From Gemmatimonadota bacterium (GTDB lineage Bacteria > Gemmatimonadota > Gemmatimonadetes > Gemmatimonadales > Gemmatimonadaceae), in contig QHUV01000056.1 in the NCBI GenBank assembly GCA_003222065.1, positions 1-12,668 on the forward strand: a stretch of 12,668 bases of DNA, written 5' to 3'. Under the pieces are notes generated by a model. It ran no database searches and was not told the origin of the DNA. It was given only the letters and a program-made list of their open reading frames with translations. The translations under genes were made by a program, and so were the position numbers. This document shows, piece by piece, positions 5,455 through 12,396 of this stretch (the first letter of the stretch is position 1; each line of letters opens with the position of its first letter).

Positions 5455-7197
5455 CTAATGCCGCCGGCTCCGCGCGAACGCGATGACACCGTCCGCGTCG
5501 CGTGCGTTGAGGAGATCGCTCGCTTCGAGCCAACCCTTGCGAGCCATGAGCACTCCGACGCCGACATTGTCGAGCGCATTCACTGAATGCGCGTCGGGAC
5601 CGAGAGCGACCATCGCGCCGCGACGCTTGGCTTCAATCAGATGGCGCCAATCGAGATCGAGCCGATGGGGATCGGCGTTGAGCTCCACCGCGACACGCAG
5701 AGCAGACGCCTTTTCGATCACGGCGTCAACGTCGATCGCGTATGGCTCGCGCGAGAGCAGGAGGCGACCGGTCGGGTGTGCGAGGATGGTGAGAAAAGGA
5801 TCATCGAGGGCGCGGAGCACGCGCTCGGTCATCGCCGGGCCATCCATGCCAAAGCGAGAGTGGATGGACCCGATCACGAAATCGAAGCGAGCGAGCAGCT
5901 TCTCGTCGTAGTCGAGACGGCCGTCGGCGAGAATGTCGGCCTCGATGCCCTTGAGCACGCGAAAACGGCCATGCACCAGCTCTTCGTTGAGATGATCGAT
6001 TTCCTCGAACTGAGCCAGAACTTTTTCACGCGGGAGACCGCCGGCGTAGAAGGCAGCCGCGGAGTGATCGGAGATACCGATGTAGCTCCAACCGCGCGCC
6101 TGCGCCCCACTCGCCATGTCGCGAATCGAGCTTTTGCCGTCGGAGTAATGCGTGTGACAGTGGAGCACACCACGGACGTCGGCGCGGTCCAGCAATCGAG
6201 GAAGCACGTGCCGGGCAGCAGCATCGACCTCGCCTTCCGCCTCGCGTAGCTCCGGCTCGATGTAGTCGAGGTCAGCGGCGCGGTAGAGTGCTGCCTCATC
6301 GGGAATCGATAGCGCCACCGAACCGTTGTCACACAGCTCGTCGCCGTCGACGACAACTCCCCGTTCGGAGAGTCGCGCGCGAACCAGCTCAACGTGCTCC
6401 GCGCTGCCTGTGGCGCGCCACAACGCAACCGCGAAGTGCTGCGGCGCAACGCAGCGAAGGCGAAGCGTCACGCCATCGACAAAGTGGATCTCGACCGTGT
6501 CCGTTCCGGCGCCGGTGGCGCTCTTTACGCCCCCAATTCGCGTAAACGAAGTCGCAACGTCTGCTGAGCGAGCACTCGCGAGACAGCAACCGATAATCGT
6601 CACGCCACTAGCGACTTCGCGGTAGCGTCGAACGTCGCCCGCGATAGCCGCGTCGGTGATCTCCGGATGCTCCCGCACGAGTGTGAGCAGATGCTCGGCC
6701 TCCGCACGCGCGTGGGGATACAGTGCGAGCACACCAGTCTCACGAGAGAAGGCAATGCCTTTGAGGATTCTCTCGGCGGTCTTGGGACCGAATCCGCGAA
6801 TCTTGGCAAGTCGGCCGCTCCGCGCGGCTTCCTCCAGCTCGGCGAGATCCGAGATCTCGAGCTCCTGATGGATCTTGTGAATCTTCTCCGCCGTGAGACC
6901 GGGGATCTTGAGCATGTCGAGGAGGCCTTCGGGAGTAGCCTCTCGCAATTGATCGAGATAGCGCGACGATCCGGTGTCGACGAGATCGCGAAGTACCGAG
7001 AGCGTGGCGGGTCCGAGACCGCGCACTTTGCCGATGTCGCCCGAGGCAAGGAGGGGCGAAAGGTCATCCACGCCGAGGGAAAGAACCCCACGCGCGGCAG
7101 TCACGTAAGCGCGAGCCTTGAAGCGGTTCTCGCCTCGCAACTCGAGGTAGGCAGCGATCTGTGACAGGACGTGCGACGCAGTACGGCTATCGATCAT
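5455..7197 (-). CDS. polX: PolX-family protein: dead polymerase domain plus PHP exonuclease
   Basis: A 580-residue bacterial PolX. Helix-hairpin-helix motifs come first (VRGLGPATL at 58, IPGLTAEKI at 98, IRGFGPKTA at 133). The polymerase palm follows, then a linker, and a C-terminal PHP phosphoesterase domain (about 343-575). The PHP metal site is complete: LHCHTHYSDG (346-354), ISDHS (375-379), KGIEADI (416-422), GSIHSRF (443-449), LAHPTGR (472-478), NADPHRLDL (507-515) and GPDAHS (533-538). The palm is not complete. Where active PolX has GSxRRGKETxGDID, this protein has GDVRRYREVASGVT, with Gly198 and Thr200 in place of the two metal-binding aspartates. The third aspartate (DLR) aligns with Arg246. 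I infer no polymerase activity but a working 3'-5' exonuclease or AP-site nuclease. The ATG at 7197 gives the family N-terminus MIDSRTASHVLSQIAAYLEL. Confidence 0.93.
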   Translation of the reverse strand: MIDSRTASHVLSQIAAYLELRGENRFKARAYVTAARGVLSLGVDDLSPLLASGDIGKVRGLGPATLSVLRDLVDTGSSRYLDQLREATPEGLLDMLKIPGLTAEKIHKIHQELEISDLAELEEAARSGRLAKIRGFGPKTAERILKGIAFSRETGVLALYPHARAEAEHLLTLVREHPEITDAAIAGDVRRYREVASGVTIIGCCLASARSADVATSFTRIGGVKSATGAGTDTVEIHFVDGVTLRLRCVAPQHFAVALWRATGSAEHVELVRARLSERGVVVDGDELCDNGSVALSIPDEAALYRAADLDYIEPELREAEGEVDAAARHVLPRLLDRADVRGVLHCHTHYSDGKSSIRDMASGAQARGWSYIGISDHSAAAFYAGGLPREKVLAQFEEIDHLNEELVHGRFRVLKGIEADILADGRLDYDEKLLARFDFVIGSIHSRFGMDGPAMTERVLRALDDPFLTILAHPTGRLLLSREPYAIDVDAVIEKASALRVAVELNADPHRLDLDWRHLIEAKRRGAMVALGPDAHSVNALDNVGVGVLMARKGWLEASDLLNARDADGVIAFARSRRH

Positions 7198-7223
7198 ACC
7201 GAAAACTACGACAAGCAGATCCG

Positions 7224-7679
7224 TCAGTTCTCGACGCCGGCGTAGCTCTTGAGGCGGTCGATCAGCTCGTGAAGCTGTTTTTCCGTGAGGTCGATCTCCT
7301 GAGCCGCGCCATCCATGTCGAGCAAGCCGGCGCGCATGGAGATCGCGACCTGATTCAGATACCGAATCTTCGAGAGCACCTCTTCGGTAACTTTTCTCAA
7401 GCCGATAAAGCGGCGCTTTTCGGCGAGAGCCCGGCGATAGCGCAGCACCAGCTCGGCGGTGGAGAGGCGCTTGGCGAGATCCAACACCTCGTCGCGATCG
7501 CGGCCGGCCAATGCGCCGCGATCCGGAATGCCGGTATCGTCCCACGCGTCGTCCGCGAACCAAAGACGACCAACGTACTCGATACCGTCGAAAGCGATGC
7601 GACAGGAGACGCTGTACCGACGACCTTGATAGTCGATCGTGGTCACGTGCGGCTGTATCGTATCGTCGTGAAGGGGCAT
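7224..7679 (-). CDS. Conserved-looking protein of unknown function
   Basis: A 151-residue soluble protein I do not recognise. Residues 10-45 look like a small beta sheet rich in aromatics (TTIDYQGRRYSVSCRIAF, EYVGRLWFADD). Residues 50-75 are charged and probably linker plus helix. From 74 on it is helical with many Arg, Lys and Glu (ELVLRYRRALAEKRRFIGL, LSKIRYLNQVAISM, LTEKQLHELIDRLKS), suggesting a helical bundle or partner-binding surface. It has no signal peptide or membrane helix and only one cysteine. It sits between the alpha/beta hydrolase (22 bp gap) and polX (26 bp gap). A role with the repair genes is possible, but nothing in the sequence shows it. The reading frame has normal protein composition and tight operon spacing, so it is a real gene. 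Confidence 0.8.
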   Translation of the reverse strand: MPLHDDTIQPHVTTIDYQGRRYSVSCRIAFDGIEYVGRLWFADDAWDDTGIPDRGALAGRDRDEVLDLAKRLSTAELVLRYRRALAEKRRFIGLRKVTEEVLSKIRYLNQVAISMRAGLLDMDGAAQEIDLTEKQLHELIDRLKSYAGVEN

Positions 7680-7701
7680 TACCTGGGCAGCGTCGGTTGA
7701 C

Positions 7702-8607
7702 TCAGCACGTCGCGGTTAGGAATTCTTCCATCGCAGCGAAGAGTGCGTGTGGTTGCTCCACGTATGGGACGTGACCACACTGGTCGAGGACGACCAATGT
7801 AGCGCGAAGGGCACTCGCGCACTGCTCCGACGACTCGAGTGGAATTGGATCTTGGCGGCCGTGCACGATCAGGGTTGGTGTCGTAATGGCTCTCAATTCA
7901 GGATCGGCAACTAGATCATAATCGCCAAGGCTGTCCCACACCGACTGCTGCACGCGGCCGGTAACGCGAAAGGGAGTAAGGTCGCGCGCCGCTCGCGGAT
8001 CAGCAAAGTATCCGGCAACGCTGAGCTCGAAGCTGCGATGGCGATACGCGGCCGGATCACGCTCGCGCAGTCCGGAGGCGGCGAGCTCGTCTCTCAATCC
8101 TTGGACCTCAGGACTTGCCTGTCGTCGCGCAAACTCCCGCTCGAACTGGTCCCGAAAGCGGCGGGCGACGGGAGCAGGATCGATGAGAACAAGCCTTGCT
8201 GGCGCGAACCTGACGCGTCGCGCCGCCGCTTCGCGGGCGAAAAGCAGAGCGAGAAGGCCACCCCAGGAGTATCCAACTATCGTGAGCGGCTCCACGTGCA
8301 GCTCGTCGATAACGAGCTCGAGATCGCGGACGTGGGTCTCCCAGGTGATGGCCGCCTCGCGGTCCGAGGTATCGGAGCGCGATCGTCCGCCCCCACGCTG
8401 ATCGTAGAAGAGCAATTCCCGCGACGCCGCGCCATTCGGTTCGGCGAGACTCAACATCTGCGGCAGCAAGTAGTCGTGATGCGCGCCGGGCCCGCCGTGC
8501 AAGAGCAGAAGCTTTTCGCCACCGGCCGCGCCGTATGCGCACCAGTACAGCGGTACGTCGGTGGTTCTCGTGAAGCCGTCGACGCGTGGCACAGGAACGG
8601 GCGGCAT
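7702..8607 (-). CDS. Alpha/beta-fold hydrolase, proline iminopeptidase-like
   Basis: A 301-residue alpha/beta hydrolase of the peptidase S33/proline iminopeptidase type. The oxyanion motif is HGGPG (37-41), then FYDQRGGGRS (67-76). The nucleophile elbow is GYSWGG with Ser114, the acid is Asp253 (HGRQDPIP), and the base is His279 (CGHVPYVEQP). A helical cap domain lies between about 145 and 215. HGGPG and DQRGGGRS are the marks of iminopeptidases, which cut N-terminal proline from peptides, but related esterases share them, so the substrate is open. It has no signal peptide and is expected in the cytoplasm. It starts 9 bp after the stop of the histone deacetylase-like gene, clearly in the same operon. 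Confidence 0.9.
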   Translation of the reverse strand: MPPVPVPRVDGFTRTTDVPLYWCAYGAAGGEKLLLLHGGPGAHHDYLLPQMLSLAEPNGAASRELLFYDQRGGGRSRSDTSDREAAITWETHVRDLELVIDELHVEPLTIVGYSWGGLLALLFAREAAARRVRFAPARLVLIDPAPVARRFRDQFEREFARRQASPEVQGLRDELAASGLRERDPAAYRHRSFELSVAGYFADPRAARDLTPFRVTGRVQQSVWDSLGDYDLVADPELRAITTPTLIVHGRQDPIPLESSEQCASALRATLVVLDQCGHVPYVEQPHALFAAMEEFLTATC

Positions 8608-8616
8608 GGGCGGAAC

Positions 8617-9363
8617 CTAAATGAGCGTCGAGAGTGCTGCCTCGCTGGCAATGCGCGCCGTCGTGGAGTGAATGCGAACGGTGTTGTCCAAGTTTCGACC
8701 GTAGCCGCCGGCGATGGTGATAGCGATAGGGAGCCCGACCTCGCGGCACTGATCAATCACGAGCGCGTCGCGCCGAGCGAGTCCAGCGAAGGAGATGCGC
8801 AATCGACCGAGCGTGTCTCCTTCATGCGGATCCGCGCCAGCGAGATAGACGACAAGGTCTGCCTGCGCCCGCGATAGAACGACGGGAAGCACATCGGCGA
8901 GTCGCTGGAGGTAGTCGTCGTCGCCTGTTCCGTCGGGTAACTCGATGTCGAGTGAGCCTGGCACCTTATGAAACGGGTAATTCCGGTCGCCGTGCATGCT
9001 GAACGTGAAGACACTCTCGTCCCCGGCGAATATGGCGTTGGTGCCATTCCCCTGGTGCACATCGAGATCGACAATCGCGACCCGCCGCACGCGGCCAGCG
9101 CGTTGAAGTATGCGTATGGCGACGGCCACGTCGTTGAACACGCAGAACCCCTCGCCGTGATCGGGGAAGGCGTGATGGGTGCCGCCGGCGAGGTTCATCG
9201 CCGTCCCGTGAGCGAGTGCATGTCGTGCGGCGGCGATCGTGCCGCCGACGGCGCGCCGAGAGCGCTCGATGAGCGCCGGCGACCAGGGAAACCCGAGCCG
9301 GCGCTGCTCGGCGATCGTCAGCTCGCCACCCACGAATCGACGCAAGTACTCGGCGGTGTGCAC
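8617..9363 (-). CDS. Histone deacetylase family protein, N-terminally shortened
   Basis: A 248-residue zinc amidohydrolase of the histone deacetylase/acetoin-utilisation superfamily; bacterial members remove acetyl groups from lysine or polyamines. The catalytic core is complete: GGTHHAF (60-66, the His pair), DLDVHQGNG (99-107, zinc ligands Asp101 and His103), AGADPHEGD (175-183, Asp178) and GGYGRN (219-224, the catalytic Tyr). The first residues, VHTAEYLRRFVGGELTIAEQ, match a point about 50-60 residues into family members as I recall them (usual length about 300), so the N-terminal strand and loops are missing. The codons before the GTG start are CTC, GAG, CTG and then the TAG of the peptidase gene, so no longer start is possible in this frame. 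GGAG lies only three bases before the GTG. It may be active, weakly active, or a decaying copy. Confidence 0.82.
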   Translation of the reverse strand: MHTAEYLRRFVGGELTIAEQRRLGFPWSPALIERSRRAVGGTIAAARHALAHGTAMNLAGGTHHAFPDHGEGFCVFNDVAVAIRILQRAGRVRRVAIVDLDVHQGNGTNAIFAGDESVFTFSMHGDRNYPFHKVPGSLDIELPDGTGDDDYLQRLADVLPVVLSRAQADLVVYLAGADPHEGDTLGRLRISFAGLARRDALVIDQCREVGLPIAITIAGGYGRNLDNTVRIHSTTARIASEAALSTLI

Positions 9364-9372
9364 GAGCTCCAG

Positions 9373-10833
9373 CTAATGAACGGTGAGTTGCCGTCGATCG
9401 CCATTTCGCAAAACAATGACGGAGACGGTGTCGCCAGGGCGATGCGCGTAGAGCGCGTCGCTGAAATCGTACAGATCCTTCACGGTGCGTCCCCCGAACT
9501 CCACGATCACGTCGCCGGAGGCGAGTCCGGCTTGTTCAGCGGGACTTCCCGCGTGCACACCCGTTAGGCGAAGCCCGTGGCCGGCGCCCCCGCTCATTTC
9601 GGGAATCGAGCCGAGATAGACGTCGGAGCCCTGCGGCGAACCGGCGACACGCGTCGGCGCGAGCCTGCGCACGAAGGTCAATCGGGCCGGCCGATCGGCG
9701 ATGGCGCGAATGACTCGCTCGGCGACGTCGACGACGTGTGCCTCGCCGGCCGAGTTGATCTTGCGCACGACGTCACCGGCGCGGTGATAATCTTCGTGCA
9801 AGTCGGTGAAGAAGTGCAGCACGGGAATATTACGGGCGTAGAAGGAGCTGTGGTCGGACGGCCCGTATCCGTCGCCTAACGCGGTGATGCGCAACGGCGC
9901 GGGCCATCGCGCATCGGTGGATCGGAGACGGGTCGCGGCAAGATTCGCGCTGTCGACGAGGGCGGGAAACTCCGTCGCCGTCGCGACGCCGTACACGATC
10001 AGCTTGTCCTCACGCAACCGGCCAACCATATCGAAGTTGACCATGGCGAACGCGCTGTCGAGTGGTACGGGGCTGTGCTCGACGAAATACTCCGAGCCGA
10101 GGAGGCCCAGCTCCTCGCCGCTGAAGGCGACGAAGACGATTGAGCGTCGGGGTGGCGACACGGCAAAGAGTCGCGCCAGCTCGAGCACGGCGGCGGTGCC
10201 GGACGCATTATCGTCCGCTCCTCGACGAATGACGTTCCGTCGCTCGGGGTCGAGTGCACCATCGGTGCTGCGTCCGAGATGATCGAAATGCGCGCCAACG
10301 ACGACGAATTGCCCGCGGAGGAGCGAATCACGACCGGGCAGCAGCGCCACGACATTCTGCGTTGTCAGCGACAGCGGTGCCGCGCCACGCCGGGCGAGCG
10401 GATGGGCGACAAACGGCTGCCGAAAATCCGTTTCGATAGGGCGGAGGCCGAGCGCCGCGAAGCGCCGTGCGATGTATGCCGCCGCGGAGTCATTGCCTGG
10501 CGTGCCCGTACCGCGTCCTTCCAGGGCATCACTCGCGAGGTACGCGACGTCGGCATGAAGGGAGCGGGCGTCCGCGCGGTCGACACCTGTTGGTGTGAGG
10601 GCGCCTTGACCGGCTGCGTTCGACCTCGCAATCGAGCAAGACTGCTGAGTTAGGGAAAGGAGCAGGCAGGCCGACGTTAGAGAGCGGATACCGCGTAAAC
10701 TGCGGATACCGCGTAAACTGCGGATACCGCGTAAACGGCGGGTACCGCGTGAAGTGCGGGCACCGCGTGAAGGGCGGGTACCGCGTAAGGGGCGGGAGCC
10801 AGTTGATGGGCGACCGCCATTGATCTCAGCCAT
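9373..10833 (-). CDS. Exported M28 zinc aminopeptidase with C-terminal PDZ domain
   Basis: A 486-residue protein. The M28 catalytic domain spans about 85-375. Its ligands are His182 (GAHFDHLG), Asp207 (GADDNASGT), Glu240/Glu241 (FSGEELGLLG), Asp268 (NFDMVGR) and His350 (DLHEDYHRAGD). A PDZ domain follows (about 415-484: HAGSPAEQAGLASGDVIVEF), probably for substrate or partner binding. Family members are exported and trim peptides. Here the N-terminus is unusual: residues 10-52 are repeated basic hexapeptides of the type LRGIRS encoded by an 18-bp tandem repeat, followed by a short hydrophobic patch (SLTSACLLLSL) that is only a weak signal peptide. Cys66 lacks a proper lipobox (QQSC). I chose the ATG at 10833 because GGAG sits four bases upstream; an in-frame TTG at 10848 is the alternative. 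First gene of the seven-gene cluster. Confidence 0.88.
   Translation of the reverse strand: MAEINGGRPSTGSRPLRGTRPSRGARTSRGTRRLRGIRSLRGIRSLRGIRSLTSACLLLSLTQQSCSIARSNAAGQGALTPTGVDRADARSLHADVAYLASDALEGRGTGTPGNDSAAAYIARRFAALGLRPIETDFRQPFVAHPLARRGAAPLSLTTQNVVALLPGRDSLLRGQFVVVGAHFDHLGRSTDGALDPERRNVIRRGADDNASGTAAVLELARLFAVSPPRRSIVFVAFSGEELGLLGSEYFVEHSPVPLDSAFAMVNFDMVGRLREDKLIVYGVATATEFPALVDSANLAATRLRSTDARWPAPLRITALGDGYGPSDHSSFYARNIPVLHFFTDLHEDYHRAGDVVRKINSAGEAHVVDVAERVIRAIADRPARLTFVRRLAPTRVAGSPQGSDVYLGSIPEMSGGAGHGLRLTGVHAGSPAEQAGLASGDVIVEFGGRTVKDLYDFSDALYAHRPGDTVSVIVLRNGDRRQLTVH
10684..10809 (-). repeat. 18-bp in-frame tandem repeat in the peptidase N-terminus
   Basis: Six units of 18 bp lie head to tail (10684, 10702, 10720, 10738, 10756 and 10774), followed by a degenerate seventh at 10792. 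The first two are identical, GCGGATACCGCGTAAACT; the rest differ by one to five bases. On the minus strand each unit encodes a hexapeptide such as LRGIRS, SRGTRR or SRGART, adding two arginines per unit before the signal-peptide core. Because 18 is a multiple of three, unit gain or loss would change length without breaking the frame. Confidence 0.9.
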
Positions 10834-10907
10834 CTGGCTCCGATGCAATCGATAGGGGCGAAGTTATGTGTCGGGGCGGGTGACGGGTACTGGGTGTCGA
10901 GAGAGCC
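10834..10907. promoter_or_regulatory. Divergent intergenic region, probable promoters
   Basis: This is the only gap (74 bp) between the divergent peptidase cluster and the HEAT-repeat gene, so promoters for both should lie in or near it. I see no confident -35/-10 pair. CGGAG at 10838-10842, read on the minus strand, is a plausible ribosome site for the peptidase gene. GAGAG just before 10908 is a weak one for the HEAT gene. Confidence 0.35.
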
Positions 10908-12347
10908 GTGACCGGTGAGTGGGTAACGATCGCGCGCCGCGCCAGGCGCGTGTTCGCCAACGGCAAAGCGCTGCCCGACGCGCTGGCAGCGGGGCCGGAG
11001 CTCGGAATACAAATGGTCGCACATGGAGTTAGGATCATCGAGATCGCTGCGAATGCGACACCAGCCGATCTCCTCGGCACGGCGCGAATTCTGTCGACGC
11101 CCGGAACGTCGGGCGATGGCGGCGCGGGAGCGAAGAAGCACCTCGAGGTGGTGAAGCCGGCGTCGATCAGGTTTGCGTTCGAGGATGCATCGCTGGCGCC
11201 TAAGCTCGACGACAAATTGGCCGATCCGACGCCCCTTCCGGGACGAGGACTGAGCCTGCCGCCCTCAGTCGTGGTTGGGGTCACGCCACATGCCGGCATG
11301 CAGATCGTCGAGAACCGAGCGATGTGGCATCAGTTCAAGGCGATGCAGGTGCCGACGGAGGACAGTGACTCTCTCTTCGCGGACCTCGACAAGGCGAAAA
11401 TGCCTAACGAGGAGAGCCAGCTCGTCGACGAGCTGGCGACGCTCGCGGAGCTCGCGTCGCGCGACGGCCGCACGCACGTTTTGGCGGCGGTCTGCGTCGG
11501 CATGGTGAAGCGCGAGACGAACGGCGCGAGCGAGGGTCGGAGGCAGGCATGCACGATGGCGCTGCGGCGTCTGCTGCGGCCGGCGTTGTTGCGTGGGATC
11601 GCGCAACTTCTACCGCGCAAGCGGGAGATCGCGGCGGATCTGGAGGCCGTGCTCGTACGGGCCGGCGCCGAAGGCGCGGACGCCGTCATCGACCTTCTCA
11701 CCGAGGAATCGTTGGCGACGGATCGCCACGTCTACCTCGACATCCTGCCGCGGATGCAAGCCGGTGTTCCGACGCTCGTCCACATGCTCGGCGATACACG
11801 CTGGTTCGTCGTGCGCAACGCCGCCGATCTGCTCGGCGAGATGCGCGTCAAGTCCGCGGAGTCCGCGTTGCTGCCGCTGCTCCAGCACACCGATGAGCGC
11901 GTGCGCAAATCGGCGGCGAACGCGCTGATCAATCTCGGCACGACGACTGGGTTTCGGGCGGTGTGCGAGATGTTCCAGGCCGAGTCGCCGCGTACGCGCG
12001 CGCACGCGGCGATGGCGCTGGCGTCGCGGCGCGACGAGAAGAGCACGGCACAGCTACGCACCGTGCTGGAGGACGAACCGGATACGGAAGTTCAGCTCGC
12101 GCTTCTCGGCGCGTTAGGCAAGATCGCGACGCCGGCCGCGGTGGAGCAACTGATTCGAGCGGCCGAGCCGAAGCGGCGGTTGCTCGAGCGGAAGCCGAAC
12201 TCGTTCCGCATCGCGGCGATTCAGGCGTTGGCCGAGGCACGGACGGCCGCCGCCCTGGCGGCGATCGCCGTGCTGCGCGAAGACAAGGAGCGCGAGGTGC
12301 GCGAAGCGGCGGCACGGGCGTACCAGCACGCGTCGCGCAGCGCGTAA
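10908..12347 (+). CDS. HEAT-repeat protein
   Basis: A 479-residue protein in two parts. Residues 1-125 form an alpha/beta region with GPELGIQMVAHGVRIIEIAA and TPADLLGTARILSTP, followed by a disordered Pro/Gly/Ala-rich linker (about 62-125). Residues 160-475 are helical, with HEAT-like pairs that are clearest from 255 on: DILPRMQAGVPTLVHMLGD, WFVVRNAADLLGEM, ALLPLLQHTDERVRKSAANA and REDKEREVREAAARAYQHA. HEAT repeats make curved protein-binding scaffolds; no enzyme motif is present. The GTG start is preceded in frame by a TGA only 27 bases upstream, and the protein begins abruptly in what looks like the middle of a domain, so a lost 5' part is possible. Alternatively this is simply a short variant. 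It is transcribed alone, divergent from the peptidase cluster. Confidence 0.85.
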   Translation: MTGEWVTIARRARRVFANGKALPDALAAGPELGIQMVAHGVRIIEIAANATPADLLGTARILSTPGTSGDGGAGAKKHLEVVKPASIRFAFEDASLAPKLDDKLADPTPLPGRGLSLPPSVVVGVTPHAGMQIVENRAMWHQFKAMQVPTEDSDSLFADLDKAKMPNEESQLVDELATLAELASRDGRTHVLAAVCVGMVKRETNGASEGRRQACTMALRRLLRPALLRGIAQLLPRKREIAADLEAVLVRAGAEGADAVIDLLTEESLATDRHVYLDILPRMQAGVPTLVHMLGDTRWFVVRNAADLLGEMRVKSAESALLPLLQHTDERVRKSAANALINLGTTTGFRAVCEMFQAESPRTRAHAAMALASRRDEKSTAQLRTVLEDEPDTEVQLALLGALGKIATPAAVEQLIRAAEPKRRLLERKPNSFRIAAIQALAEARTAAALAAIAVLREDKEREVREAAARAYQHASRSA

Positions 12348-12353
12348 GGCATC

Positions 12354-12384
12354 TTGTCATCCTTCGCTTCGCTCAGGATGACAA
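12354..12384. terminator. Perfect-stem hairpin between convergent genes
   Basis: TTGTCATCCT (12354-12363) and AGGATGACAA (12375-12384) are exact reverse complements around an 11-base loop, TCGCTTCGCTC. It starts seven bases after the HEAT gene stop and ends 12 bases before the stop of the opposing M42 gene, the right place for a bidirectional terminator. There is no long T-run. The sequence GTCATCCTTCGCTTCGCTCA looks like a dispersed intergenic hairpin I recall from many unrelated bacterial genomes, so it may be a repeat reused as a terminator. Confidence 0.7.
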
Positions 12385-12396
12385 CAGAGGATCAGC

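Noticed and set aside
7198..7563. A longer PolX start extending to 7563
   Set aside because: The extension lies inside the 151-residue gene in another frame and has shadow-like composition. MIDSRTASHVLSQIAAYLEL at 7197 is the natural family N-terminus.
10684..10809. Possible CRISPR array
   Set aside because: The 18-bp units are head to tail with no spacers, and no cas genes are nearby.
10677..11141. A minus-strand frame giving repeats such as YAVSAVYAVSAV, membrane-like in appearance
   Set aside because: It is the 18-bp repeat read in another frame. The rest of that frame is arginine- and serine-rich nonsense crossing the HEAT gene, and it does not continue into the peptidase domain.
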